A stretch of 64,000 bases of DNA from Kordia periserrulae (GTDB taxonomy: Bacteria; Bacteroidota; Bacteroidia; Flavobacteriales; Flavobacteriaceae). Within the stretch, counting starts at the first letter, position 1. Every line of letters starts with the position of its first letter. Below, piece after piece: positions 42,980 through 52,238 of this stretch. The position numbers were made by a program, and so were the translations under genes. The DNA is taken from positions 186,001-250,000 of the forward strand of contig NZ_QBKT01000004.1 of the NCBI RefSeq assembly GCF_003054265.1, in the 5' to 3' direction. The notes under the pieces were generated by a model. The model was given only the letters and a program-made list of their open reading frames with translations. It was not told the DNA's origin and ran no database searches.

Positions 42980-45439
42980 TTAGTGTTTATTTCTTTTAAA
43001 GGCTCTTTTGAGTCGCGATAACAGCGATTGGTTTTCGTTTTCATGATATCCGTTTCCGTAACTTCCGTAACCATATCCGTATCCGTAGCCATATCCGTAA
43101 CCATAGCCATATTTGGCTTTTTGGCGATAATCGTTGAATACGAAACTGATATTTTTGACTTCTCCTTTTTTATATTTTTCGTTGATAATGTTCAACATCG
43201 CTTTTTTAGAATAGTCTTGTCGAACCATATATATTGTTGCGTCTACATGATTTATTAAATCTAACGCATCTGACACCAATCCTAATGGCGGCGTATCTAA
43301 AATGATGTATTCGTAGCGCTTTTTGAGCTCAGTGATGAATTCATCCAGCTTTTGACTGATTAACAATTCTGATGGATTTGGCGGAATGGGTCCTGAAGTC
43401 ACGACATCTAAATTGTCGTATTTTGTCGATTGAATCACTTCATCCAATTCTTTTTGTCCGATGAGATAGTTGACAACTCCCGTATCATTGTCAATTCCGA
43501 AATCGCCAAAGATTTTCGGCTTGCGCAAATCCAATCCCACAAGAATCGTCTTTTTTCCCGTTAAGGAAAATACCGAAGCGACATTGATAGAACAAAACGT
43601 TTTTCCTTCGCCACTGACCGAAGACGTTACCATAACGGTTTTCGTTTTGTCTTTGTCTAGATTTTTATACATGTATTGCAAACTCGAACGAATGCCACGA
43701 AACGATTCTGCAACCGACGATTTTGGACTTTCAAAGACCGTTAAATTCGATTCTGTACGACTTCTACTTACGATTCCCAAAATTGGAATGTTGGAAAGTT
43801 TTTTGATGTCTTCTGGTGTGTTGATATTATTATCCAATACCGTTACTAAAAAGACAAATCCCAGCGGTAATAATAAACCTAAAAATAGCGCAATGGAATA
43901 GTTTTTACGCGTGTTTGGCAAAATAGAACCTTGTCCCAAATCTTTAGCACTATCGATAACTTTTACGTCGGAAACATTGGCAGCCTTTACAATGCCTGCT
44001 TCGTTTTTCTTTTCCAGCAACAACGTGTACGAAGCTTCACTTAGCTTATAACTACGCTCAATATTGAACAATTGCTGCTCTTCTTCTGGCAATTTTCTGA
44101 ATTCCGCATTGGCTCTAGCGGTTCTACTTTCCACATTTTCGATATCAATATTGGTAGAAGAACGTGCGGTTTTTACATTTTCGAGCAAAACGCGTTTGGT
44201 GGCTTCAATATCTTGGTCAATTTCTTTAAAGAAAATATCATTTTTTACCGTTTCACCCAGTTTTGCACGTTGAATCGATAAACTCACAATTTTTGACACA
44301 TTGTTGACAATATTCGGGTCGTCAATTCCTGAAGATGCTGGCGCAGGCAACGAACGGAAGTCTGTACTGTTTGTTAAGTAATCTTCCAGCAACTTATAGT
44401 ATTGTAATTTGAGCATATACCCGTTTTTCTCAATACTATATTGATTGAGCTTCGAGAACACTTCTTCTCCTTTGAGTGACGGATTGAAAACTTTGTTATC
44501 TTGCTTGTATTCTTTGAGTTTTTGCTCGTCTTTTCGCAGCGAATCTTCCACTCCAGAAATCATTTCATCAATAAATTGCAAGGTATTTGTGGCAAATTGA
44601 TTTTTTTCTTCGAGTTGTTTTTGTTTTAAAATTTCGGTCGTCATGTTGAGATAATCCGCCAAAATAGCACGATTTGGTCCTGTAAGACTCAATACTAACA
44701 TAGACGCTCCTTGTACTTTCAAACTAACGCCAATAGAACGATATTTGGAAATTTCATCGTTCAAACTTGTAAAATAGACATAATACGGTTGCCCGATTTT
44801 GATATTGGTATCTCTTCTTGGTGTGAGCGAAAATTTAAAAAATGGCGTTTCCACTTCCTGATTCATCACATAATCGCCCGAAAACGTTGGACTTTTGGGT
44901 GAAAAACTAGAAACTTTATTGAGTTTGTAATTGATCCCTCTGTAGATTTCATCTTCCAAAAACTCCACACTTGCGGTAAAGTTTTGCTCGTCGCTAAATA
45001 CAATTTTAATCGGCGTGTTGAAGAGTTGCGGAAAATTTTCGTCCAAACTCACCACAAAAGGCGCATCTGTGTGAATGTCTTCCAAACGATAGTAACCGTC
45101 TTTTTTGTAGTGAATGTACGATTGCAACATGCGTACCACATTTTCGTTATGCGCTCTTGATTTTAGGATGGTTTTTATCGTTTCAACCTTATCACTCGCG
45201 CCGCCCCAATTGAAGGTTAAATTCATACTCGATGAGAAAAACGGATTTTGCTCTTCTTTAATGGAGATCAAACTTTCAATTCGGTAAATGCGCTCTAGTT
45301 GTTTGTTGTAGAAATACGTGACTACAAAAGCTATTCCGAGCGTAATCACAAACAGATACCAATAGTTCAGCGCTCGAAAAGCGAGTGCTTTGATATCAAA
45401 AGAATTTTGTGATTTTAATTCATCAAATTCCGCTTCCAT
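42980..45439 (-). CDS. wzc: Polysaccharide biosynthesis tyrosine autokinase (Wzc type)
   Basis: This 819-aa co-polymerase/kinase has an N-terminal Wzz-like domain with a first transmembrane helix (WYLFVITLGIAFVVTYFY), a long periplasmic coiled-coil region, and a second helix (SIALFLGLLLPLGFVFLV, about residue 510). The BY-kinase domain follows: Walker A SSVSGEGKTFCSIN, Walker A' ILVGLDLRKPK and Walker B YIILDTPPLG. The C-terminus ends in a tyrosine-rich tail of eight consecutive Tyr-Gly units plus SYGNGYHEN, the autophosphorylated cluster. Such kinases control chain length and export with Wza. It is 4 bases from wza. Confidence 0.93.
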   Translation of the reverse strand: MEAEFDELKSQNSFDIKALAFRALNYWYLFVITLGIAFVVTYFYNKQLERIYRIESLISIKEEQNPFFSSSMNLTFNWGGASDKVETIKTILKSRAHNENVVRMLQSYIHYKKDGYYRLEDIHTDAPFVVSLDENFPQLFNTPIKIVFSDEQNFTASVEFLEDEIYRGINYKLNKVSSFSPKSPTFSGDYVMNQEVETPFFKFSLTPRRDTNIKIGQPYYVYFTSLNDEISKYRSIGVSLKVQGASMLVLSLTGPNRAILADYLNMTTEILKQKQLEEKNQFATNTLQFIDEMISGVEDSLRKDEQKLKEYKQDNKVFNPSLKGEEVFSKLNQYSIEKNGYMLKLQYYKLLEDYLTNSTDFRSLPAPASSGIDDPNIVNNVSKIVSLSIQRAKLGETVKNDIFFKEIDQDIEATKRVLLENVKTARSSTNIDIENVESRTARANAEFRKLPEEEQQLFNIERSYKLSEASYTLLLEKKNEAGIVKAANVSDVKVIDSAKDLGQGSILPNTRKNYSIALFLGLLLPLGFVFLVTVLDNNINTPEDIKKLSNIPILGIVSRSRTESNLTVFESPKSSVAESFRGIRSSLQYMYKNLDKDKTKTVMVTSSVSGEGKTFCSINVASVFSLTGKKTILVGLDLRKPKIFGDFGIDNDTGVVNYLIGQKELDEVIQSTKYDNLDVVTSGPIPPNPSELLISQKLDEFITELKKRYEYIILDTPPLGLVSDALDLINHVDATIYMVRQDYSKKAMLNIINEKYKKGEVKNISFVFNDYRQKAKYGYGYGYGYGYGYGYGSYGNGYHENENQSLLSRLKRAFKRNKH
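43062..43110 (-). repeat. Tandem Tyr-Gly coding microsatellite in wzc
   Basis: This run of alternating TAT/TAC and GGT/GGA/GGC codons (minus strand) encodes eight Tyr-Gly pairs at the kinase tail. The period of 6 bases with synonymous variation favours replication slippage in whole Tyr-Gly units. Confidence 0.8.
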
Positions 45440-45443
45440 ATTC

Positions 45444-46247
45444 CTATAAATTTCTTGACAATACTAGCACACTAGTTACTAATGATAATACCGTTACAAC
45501 AGTCGTTATCGATTGTACCAGCGTAGTTCCTGTTCCCAACGACTTTTGTTTCAATGGCTTTACATATACCATATCATTTGGCTGAATGTAATAATACGGC
45601 GAATTGAACGCATCAACACTTGTTAAATCGATATGATGAATTTTTTGTCCTTGCGGATATTGACGAATGATTAATACATCTTTTCTGTTTCCAACCGTAG
45701 TAATATCGCCCGCACTCGCCAAAGCTTCTATGATGTTGACGCGGTCTTGATACAACGTGTAAATTCCTGTAGTGGAAACTTCTCCGGTAACGGTAAAACG
45801 TAATCCTGCTAATTTTACGACAACAAATACATCTTCTTTTTTGTTGAAATAATCTTCAAGTAATTTCTTTTGAATGGCTTCTTCGATTTCGTCAAGCGTA
45901 AATGCCAATACATTCAGCTTCCCAAGAATCGGAATTTCAATATTTCCGTGTTTGCTTACCGTGAATCCGTTGTAGTATAAGGTTTGTTCCGATTGAGTTC
46001 CGCTTCCGCCACTTTCGGTAGCCACAGGTTGAAACATCATTGCCAATTTGGTATCCGAAGATTTGATATTGATAGACAACAAGTCGCCAACCTGCACTCG
46101 GTACGGTTTTTCGTTGAGTTTTATAGACTGTTTTATCAGCGCTTCATCACCTTCTTTTTCTCCAAAATACGTCAGCTCTTTATTCGTTACACACGAAGCT
46201 AATAGGAAAAAAAGGCTCAGAATTGATATTGGGGCTTTCAAATTCAT
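45444..46247 (-). CDS. wza: Polysaccharide export outer-membrane lipoprotein (Wza type)
   Basis: This 267-aa protein has a lipoprotein signal with lipobox FLLASC near residue 19. A poly-export domain (KPYRVQVGDLLSINI) and one SLBB domain (VTGEVSTTGIYTLYQDRVNI) follow, then a C-terminal hydrophobic helix (TTVVTVLSLVTSVLVLS). Length is typical of Bacteroidota Wza, shorter than the 379-aa E. coli protein. It is first gene of the minus-strand cluster, with a promoter 26 bases upstream. Confidence 0.92.
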   Translation of the reverse strand: MNLKAPISILSLFFLLASCVTNKELTYFGEKEGDEALIKQSIKLNEKPYRVQVGDLLSINIKSSDTKLAMMFQPVATESGGSGTQSEQTLYYNGFTVSKHGNIEIPILGKLNVLAFTLDEIEEAIQKKLLEDYFNKKEDVFVVVKLAGLRFTVTGEVSTTGIYTLYQDRVNIIEALASAGDITTVGNRKDVLIIRQYPQGQKIHHIDLTSVDAFNSPYYYIQPNDMVYVKPLKQKSLGTGTTLVQSITTVVTVLSLVTSVLVLSRNL

Positions 46248-46272
46248 TAATTAAGTGCTGTTGTTTACCAAG

Positions 46273-46280
46273 CAAATATA
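46273..46280 (-). promoter_or_regulatory. TAnnTTTG promoter element of the polysaccharide cluster
   Basis: On the minus strand this reads TATATTTG, a perfect -7 match. It lies 26 bases before the wza ATG. A TTTT occupies the ideal -33 position, a weak match. This would be the main promoter for the wza-wzc transcript. Confidence 0.5.
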
Positions 46281-46357
46281 AGTTTTACGCAGTAATAATA
46301 AAATTCTATACCATTTATCTGATCTTTTTATTTTTAATTTGTAAAAAAATCTACAGC

Positions 46358-48217
46358 GTGAATTATTTATCCGTCGAAAATATTACCAAATCTTATGGTG
46401 AACGTGTTTTGTTTGAAGATATTTCTTTTGGTATTAACAAAGACCAAAAAGTGGCATTTATCGCCAAAAATGGTACCGGAAAAACATCTTTACTAAACAT
46501 TATTACAGGGCGTGAAGAAGCGGATAGCGGACTAATTACCTCTCGAAAAGGAATTCACATGGCATTTTTATCGCAAAACGAGGAATTAGATCCAAATTTA
46601 ACGGTAGAAGAAACCATTTTTGCTTCCGACAATCCGATTTTGGATATCATTGCCAATTATGAACGTGCTTTACTAAATCCCGCAGACACGGAGACGTACC
46701 AAAAAGCGTTTGAAAAAATGGAAGTACACAATGCGTGGGATTTTGAAACGCAGTACAAGCAAATTCTGTTCAAACTAAAACTTGAAAATTTAGCGCAAAA
46801 AGTGAAAAATTTGTCTGGCGGACAGAAAAAGCGACTGGCGTTGGCAACCATTTTGATCAACAAACCCGATTTGCTAATTTTAGATGAACCTACGAATCAT
46901 CTGGATTTGGAAATGATTGAATGGTTGGAAGAGTATTTCAAAAAAGAAAACATCACGCTGTTTATGGTAACACACGATCGTTATTTTTTGGAACGTGTAT
47001 GTAATGAAATTGTGGAGTTGGAAAATGGTCAGTTATACACGTATAAAGGCAGTTATTCCTACTATTTAGATAAAAAAGAAGCTAGAATTCAAGCCGAACA
47101 GGCTTCGGTTGAAAAAGCTAAAAATTTATTCAAAAAAGAACTCGATTGGATGCGTCGTCAGCCAAAAGCACGAACGACGAAATCTAAATCGCGTATCGAT
47201 GATTTTTACGTGATTAAAGAAAAAGCGCATCAACGCCGAAAAGAACATGAAGTACAGTTGGAAATCAACATGGAACGCATGGGAAGTAAGATTTTGGAGT
47301 TGCACAATGTTTCCAAATCGTTTAAAGAAAAAGTACTGCTCGACAAGTTTGAATATGTCTTTAAAAAAGGCGAACGCATCGGAATTATTGGCAAAAATGG
47401 CACAGGAAAGTCTACGTTTCTCAACTTAATTACAGGAAGATTAAAGCCTGATGCGGGAAAAATTATTGTTGGTGATACGATTAAATTTGGCTATTATACA
47501 CAAAGTGGCATCAACCCGAAAGAAGGTCAAAAAGTCATTGATGTCATTAAAGAATTTGGCGAATACATTCCGTTAAAAAAAGGTAGAATTATTTCCGCAG
47601 CGCAGTTGTTGGAACGTTTTTTATTCGACCGAAAACGACAATACGATTTTGTAGAAAAATTGTCTGGTGGCGAATTGAAACGTCTGTATTTATGTACCGT
47701 TTTGATACAAAATCCAAACTTTTTAATTCTCGATGAGCCTACGAACGATTTGGATATTGTCACACTCAATGTATTGGAAAGTTTCCTGCTCGATTTCCCA
47801 GGTTGTTTGCTCGTTGTTTCGCACGATCGCTATTTTATGGACAAAATTGTAGACCATTTATTTGTATTTCGTGGAAACGGTGTGATTGAAGATTTTCCAG
47901 GGAATTACACCGATTTCAGAGTGTATGAAGACAGCGCTGAACCTGAAACAAAAACTACGGAAAAGAAAGAAAAGAAAACGTGGCGGCAAGATGATAGTGA
48001 CAAGCTGAGTTATAACGAACAGAAAGAATACAAGCGTTTGGAAAAAGACATTCAACGTTTAGAAGAAGAAAAAGAAGCCATTGAAGCCTTGTTTGTGACA
48101 GGCGAATTGTCGCAAGATGAAATTCAGGAGAAATCGTTGGAATTGCAAAAAATCATCAACGAATCAGAAGAAAAAACGGAGCGTTGGTTTGAATTGGCTT
48201 CAAAAATTGAGGAATAA
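46358..48217 (+). CDS. ABC-F family ATPase
   Basis: This 619-aa protein is read from a GTG at 46358 (MNYLSVENITKSYGE); the longer frame to 46223 runs into the wza leader and is rejected. It has two ABC domains: first Walker A AKNGTGKTSLLN and signature LSGGQKKRLALA; second IGKNGTGKSTFLNL and LSGGELKRLYLC. A linker of about 80 charged residues and a C-terminal coiled-coil (EKDIQRLEEEKEAIEALF) match the Uup subgroup. ABC-F proteins act on ribosomes or (Uup) in DNA precise-excision control, not transport. Divergent from wza. Confidence 0.9.
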   Translation: MNYLSVENITKSYGERVLFEDISFGINKDQKVAFIAKNGTGKTSLLNIITGREEADSGLITSRKGIHMAFLSQNEELDPNLTVEETIFASDNPILDIIANYERALLNPADTETYQKAFEKMEVHNAWDFETQYKQILFKLKLENLAQKVKNLSGGQKKRLALATILINKPDLLILDEPTNHLDLEMIEWLEEYFKKENITLFMVTHDRYFLERVCNEIVELENGQLYTYKGSYSYYLDKKEARIQAEQASVEKAKNLFKKELDWMRRQPKARTTKSKSRIDDFYVIKEKAHQRRKEHEVQLEINMERMGSKILELHNVSKSFKEKVLLDKFEYVFKKGERIGIIGKNGTGKSTFLNLITGRLKPDAGKIIVGDTIKFGYYTQSGINPKEGQKVIDVIKEFGEYIPLKKGRIISAAQLLERFLFDRKRQYDFVEKLSGGELKRLYLCTVLIQNPNFLILDEPTNDLDIVTLNVLESFLLDFPGCLLVVSHDRYFMDKIVDHLFVFRGNGVIEDFPGNYTDFRVYEDSAEPETKTTEKKEKKTWRQDDSDKLSYNEQKEYKRLEKDIQRLEEEKEAIEALFVTGELSQDEIQEKSLELQKIINESEEKTERWFELASKIEE

Positions 48218-48219
48218 TA

Positions 48220-48984
48220 ATGTGGTATCAAATAGTAGCATATTTTAAATTCTTGTTCAAATCTTCCAATCAGCATGGCATTCATTCGCCGTTTGTGTAC
48301 GACTTGGTAACGAAGTGTTTTTACGACACAACTCCAAGAGAACATTACAAAGTTATTGAAAACTATCGTCGAGAATTATTACAAAATCACACCGAAATTG
48401 AAGTCACAGATTTTGGCGCAGGAAGCAGAGTATTTTCATCTAACAAACGAAAAATTTCTGCCATTGCCAAAAATGCTGGAATTACCAAAAAACGTGCACA
48501 ACTTTTGTCGCGCTTGACTTCTTATTTCAATTGCACCAAATGTTTGGAATTGGGAACTTCGCTTGGAATTGGCACGATTGCTATGAAAAATGCTACCGAT
48601 GTGTACACCATTGAAGGTTGTCCAGAAACTGCAAAAATCGCGGAACAACAGTTGCAAAAGCATGATATGAACAACGTTTCCATAACTATTGCGCCGTTTG
48701 AAAAATCCATTTCACTTTTTAACGATGAGTTGTTCGATTTGGTCTATTTTGACGGAAATCATCAAAAAGCAGCAACACTTTCCTATTTTGAACAATTACT
48801 CAAAACCGCGCACAACGATACGGTTTTTATCTTTGATGACATTCATTGGAGCAAAGAAATGACCGAAGCGTGGGAAATCATTAAAAATCGTCCTGAAGTT
48901 ACCGTGACAATTGATACTTTTTTCTGGGGATTTGTATTTTTCCGAAAAGAACAAGTAAAAGAACATTTTATCGTACGTTTGTAA
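48220..48984 (+). CDS. Class I SAM-dependent methyltransferase
   Basis: This 254-aa protein has CLELGTSLGIGTIAMKN as the SAM loop, DVYTIEGCPETAKIAEQQL, and LVYFDGNHQKAATL followed by FIFDDIHWSKEM. It resembles O-methyltransferase-type class I enzymes found in flavobacterial genomes. It starts 2 bases after the ABC-F stop, so the genes are co-transcribed, together with the membrane protein downstream (3-base gap). Confidence 0.8.
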   Translation: MWYQIVAYFKFLFKSSNQHGIHSPFVYDLVTKCFYDTTPREHYKVIENYRRELLQNHTEIEVTDFGAGSRVFSSNKRKISAIAKNAGITKKRAQLLSRLTSYFNCTKCLELGTSLGIGTIAMKNATDVYTIEGCPETAKIAEQQLQKHDMNNVSITIAPFEKSISLFNDELFDLVYFDGNHQKAATLSYFEQLLKTAHNDTVFIFDDIHWSKEMTEAWEIIKNRPEVTVTIDTFFWGFVFFRKEQVKEHFIVRL

Positions 48985-48987
48985 GCT

Positions 48988-50838
48988 ATGTTGGGATTGA
49001 TTTTTACAACCATAACACTTTTAATTTCGCTTTTAGGAAGCATGTTTTTTTTGCAACGAAAGTTCAAAATAAACGCTAGCTTCACGCCTATTCTGACCTT
49101 TTGTGTATTAGGAATATTGTTGACTTTTGGTTTGATGTTTGGCATCTTGCAAATTGTTACGTATCTACTGTTTTCGCTTGGTTTGGCTGGTTTTGGATAT
49201 TATTTATTTGATTATTTCAAAAATGAAAGAAAAGAAACTCTCGTTGAATTTCCATTGCGAATTTTTATAGTATTGTTCGGTCTGAGTTTTTTGCTGTACG
49301 GAAACACCTATTTTTCTGCATGGGATGAATTCAGTTTTTGGGCTGTCGCACTCAAAGAATTGGTCGTAACCAACGAAATGTACGGTTTAAACTTTACGGA
49401 CTTTCCAGAATATCCACGAATTACAACCTTGATTCAATACTATTTCAATAAAACCATTTCGGGAAGTTTGCATGAAGGTATCAGTATTTCTGCACAAGTT
49501 GTGTTTTCGCTAGCGTTTATCCCGATGATCTGTTATCAACGAAAAAAACACTATTTGAACCTGATTTTGACTTGTATAGTGTTGTTTTTGGCATACCAAG
49601 TGTTATGCACGCCGATTTACTTTTTATATGCTGATAATTTTATTGCGATGTTATTAGGTGTCGGATTGGCGTTTTACTTTTTAATTGAAAACAAACAAAA
49701 AGCACTATTATTTGCCGCAATTCCATTAGCCGCATTGACGTTGACAAAACCTATCGGAATATTGTTCAGTGTGATTGGATTGGGAATTATAGGTGTAAAT
49801 TATCTTTGGACGAGCAATATTCGCGCACAATTTTCACAAAAAGTAAAACCCTTAGTTATTGCAGGATTGTTGGTATTATTCACGTTTGGAAGCTGGAAAG
49901 TGTTTATTTCCATCAAAAACACACAACCGATTTCCAAAACTACCTCACAAATTACGCTTGAAAATATTCAGAATCCGCCCAATCACTATTATCCAATTCG
50001 AGATGCGTTTGTGGATGCGTTTTTCTTTGGCGGACAAGAGATTGGAAGCGCGATTTTAAAGCCAGCTACACTTCAAAAAGATATTAAGAAATATACAGGC
50101 ATTAACTTGTCGTTTCTACAAGATGCTTCCAACATTAAAATTAGCGCGCTTGTCGTTATTTTATTTTTGATAAGTATTGCACTCTATAACAGAAAACAAC
50201 TGCTTTCCTATTTCCCAAAAAAATACAGCTTTGTCATTTTAACAATTACCATGTTCCTAGCAATCATAGGCTATGCGATTCTGTTGTTATTTATTTATGC
50301 GTTTGTCTTTTATGAAATCACACAAAAAGAAGCTGGTGAATTGGCGAGTTATTATCGTTATATGGGAAGTTTGTTATTGGCGTTCTTTTTCTTTTTTAGT
50401 TTGTTGATGTATAATTCAAAAAGAAAATACACGTATTATATTGTGACAGTTTTATTCCTTTTTTTGTTGGTGTTGCCAAGATCGTTTTTTCCAAATCTAT
50501 TCAATTCTACTACAAAAACTACTGTAGAAAACAGATGGAATATCCAACAACAATTCGCTTCATTAATTACACAAAAAGACATCCAAAAAGCAGCGTTTAT
50601 CAGTTATGACAATATTGAAGACATTACACAGTATCATCTTAAATACGAACTGCTGCCAATAGAAGTCAACAACGAACCAATTACGTTTACTGCATTGACA
50701 ACCAACCATACGATTTCTGAAATCAAAGAAAAACTAGCAACCTACGACGTCATCATTCTCAAACAAGAAGAAAGTAACGTGATACAGCAGTTTTTTGCAG
50801 AAAATGGTTTTGAGAAATTAATTTATATTTTGGAATAA
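48988..50838 (+). CDS. Large polytopic membrane protein, GT-C-like
   Basis: This 616-aa protein has about 12-13 hydrophobic segments and a soluble C-terminal region of about 100 residues. The first large loop contains YFSAWDEFSFWAVALKEL. The tryptophan-Asp-Glu arrangement resembles the catalytic first loop of GT-C glycosyltransferases of the ArnT/PMT type. No named family is recognised. Location just outside the polysaccharide cluster suggests lipid-linked sugar transfer, but that is inference. Confidence 0.6.
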   Translation: MLGLIFTTITLLISLLGSMFFLQRKFKINASFTPILTFCVLGILLTFGLMFGILQIVTYLLFSLGLAGFGYYLFDYFKNERKETLVEFPLRIFIVLFGLSFLLYGNTYFSAWDEFSFWAVALKELVVTNEMYGLNFTDFPEYPRITTLIQYYFNKTISGSLHEGISISAQVVFSLAFIPMICYQRKKHYLNLILTCIVLFLAYQVLCTPIYFLYADNFIAMLLGVGLAFYFLIENKQKALLFAAIPLAALTLTKPIGILFSVIGLGIIGVNYLWTSNIRAQFSQKVKPLVIAGLLVLFTFGSWKVFISIKNTQPISKTTSQITLENIQNPPNHYYPIRDAFVDAFFFGGQEIGSAILKPATLQKDIKKYTGINLSFLQDASNIKISALVVILFLISIALYNRKQLLSYFPKKYSFVILTITMFLAIIGYAILLLFIYAFVFYEITQKEAGELASYYRYMGSLLLAFFFFFSLLMYNSKRKYTYYIVTVLFLFLLVLPRSFFPNLFNSTTKTTVENRWNIQQQFASLITQKDIQKAAFISYDNIEDITQYHLKYELLPIEVNNEPITFTALTTNHTISEIKEKLATYDVIILKQEESNVIQQFFAENGFEKLIYILE

Positions 50839-50851
50839 GCTTTTTTGTTTT

Positions 50852-50886
50852 AAAGTTAGTCTGAGTCGGAGACTCAAACTGACTTT
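50852..50886. other. Imperfect 15-bp inverted repeat after the GT-C-like gene
   Basis: AAAGTTAGTCTGAGT pairs with ACTCAAACTGACTTT around a CGGAG loop, with one mismatch and one wobble pair. No T run follows, so terminator function is doubtful. Confidence 0.4.
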
Positions 50887-51039
50887 GATGTTGAAAACAA
50901 TCTACAGATTTCCAAATCGTTAGCGCTAGTTTCAAGCTCGTGCGTAAGCAAACTCCATTTTCTACTAAAAAGCACAATTTTTCATTGGAAATGCAGTAAT
51001 TTCGCAGTAATTTATATATTAGTCCCAAAATCTAGTACA

Positions 51040-51855
51040 GTGAGTGATACACGTTTACAGGAAGTCTTAGAAGTCAACAAGAAACAGAAAGAATTCTACA
51101 ATGTAAAAAAGAAGAATTTTGCAACACGACTTTGGTCGTTTATGCGAAATAAATTGTTGTCCGATTTCCGCAAAGAATTACAAATCAACGAGCAAGTCTA
51201 CGAAAAACACAAAACATGGCTCGGCGATTTATCCGATAAGAAAGTCTTAGATTTAGGCTGTTACGCAGGAAATCACTTGAGTTTATATTTAGCCGAAAAT
51301 GCCAAAAGTTATTTAGGAATTGATTTAAGCGACAAAGCCATTGGACAATTAAACGAACGCTTAAAAGACATTCCAAACGCCAAAGCGGAAGCGGTCGATT
51401 TTTTGTCGCCAGAATTCAAAGAAACTGATTTTGATATCATTTATGCGTATGGTGTGTTGCATCACTTTGAAAGTTTGGATTTGCTATTTGACAAACTCAA
51501 AGAAAAGTTAGCCGATGACGGAATCTTAATTTCATACGACCCGCTAAAAACAAGTCTGCCATTGCGTATCATTCGCGGTTTGTACAGACCTTTTCAATCG
51601 GATGCGGATTGGGAATGGCCATTTACAAAAAAAACAGTACAACGCTTTCATAAGGAATTCAATGTCGTAGAACGCAGAGCAATTTTAGGAAGTTCCAAAT
51701 GGGCATTTTTTCTAAACCTACTTCCGATGCGTGCTGAAAAAAAGCTAAATTATATTAAAAAATTGCATCAAAAAGATTGGGAACAATCCAAAACAAACGA
51801 TCGTCATTTGTATAAATGCATGCATTTGACTATGTTAATGAAAGAACATTACTAA
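51040..51855 (+). CDS. Class I SAM-dependent methyltransferase
   Basis: This 271-aa protein starts at a GTG (MSDTRLQEVLEVNKKQ); no ATG is available upstream. Motif I is VLDLGCYAGNHLSLYL, then YLGIDLSDKAI and IIYAYGVLHHFESLD. The C-terminal half (FTKKTVQRF onward) is rich in basic residues. Family is clear; substrate unknown. The tiny membrane-peptide genes that follow begin 1 base after its stop. Confidence 0.82.
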   Translation: MSDTRLQEVLEVNKKQKEFYNVKKKNFATRLWSFMRNKLLSDFRKELQINEQVYEKHKTWLGDLSDKKVLDLGCYAGNHLSLYLAENAKSYLGIDLSDKAIGQLNERLKDIPNAKAEAVDFLSPEFKETDFDIIYAYGVLHHFESLDLLFDKLKEKLADDGILISYDPLKTSLPLRIIRGLYRPFQSDADWEWPFTKKTVQRFHKEFNVVERRAILGSSKWAFFLNLLPMRAEKKLNYIKKLHQKDWEQSKTNDRHLYKCMHLTMLMKEHY

Positions 51856-51856
51856 T

Positions 51857-52012
51857 ATGAGTACAGAATTAATTGTTTTTATCATCATCGTTGCCGTATT
51901 AGCGCCTTTGTTATTCATCAATGCACGAAAAAACAAACGTCGTATCAACGACCGTAAAAATCGTGGTTTTATGAGTGATTACTTAGACAAAAAAGAAAAG
52001 GAAAAAAAGTGA
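51857..52012 (+). CDS. Tiny single-helix membrane peptide 1
   Basis: This 51-aa peptide has one strongly hydrophobic helix (LIVFIIIVAVLAPLLFI) followed by a basic tail (ARKNKRRINDRKN...KEKEKK). It starts 1 base after the methyltransferase stop, and its own stop overlaps the next GTG (GTGA). The coding pattern and coupling argue for translation. No family recognised. Confidence 0.6.
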   Translation: MSTELIVFIIIVAVLAPLLFINARKNKRRINDRKNRGFMSDYLDKKEKEKK

Positions 52013-52146
52013 CCATTTGGGATTATATCATAGCGCTAATTATTGGATTTATTATTTCTATAATAGAAACTATGAAAATTCTAAAACAGTATCACTACGA
52101 GCAACTCATAAAAAAAGACAAACAAAAAAAGAAGCATGAGACTTAG
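52009..52146 (+). CDS. Tiny single-helix membrane peptide 2
   Basis: This 45-aa peptide begins with a GTG overlapping the previous stop. It has a hydrophobic helix (WDYIIALIIGFIISIIE) and a lysine-rich tail. Its 3' end overlaps the start of the next tiny frame by 11 bases. No family recognised. Confidence 0.5.
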   Translation: MTIWDYIIALIIGFIISIIETMKILKQYHYEQLIKKDKQKKKHET

Positions 52147-52219
52147 AATCATTCTTATTGCGGTTATTGTTGGCATTGTTCTTTTGTATGCGTATCAACG
52201 AAACAGGAGAAACCGATAA
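52136..52219 (+). CDS. Tiny single-helix membrane peptide 3
   Basis: This 27-aa peptide (MRLRIILIAVIVGIVLLYAY, then an Arg/Asn-rich tail) is one predicted membrane helix with positive ends. It overlaps the preceding frame and ends 19 bases before the PduO start. It is supported only by arrangement and composition. Confidence 0.4.
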   Translation: MRLRIILIAVIVGIVLLYAYQRNRRNR

Positions 52220-52238
52220 ATTGTTAAGAAAAAGAAAC

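Noticed and set aside
43062-43110. Tandem repeat in wzc as a CRISPR-like array
   Set aside because: Period is only 6 bases with no spacers, and it codes for Tyr-Gly units in frame.
46223-46357. N-terminal extension of the ABC-F protein
   Set aside because: It overlaps the wza start region and promoter and has no ABC-F similarity; the family N-terminus begins at the GTG at 46358.
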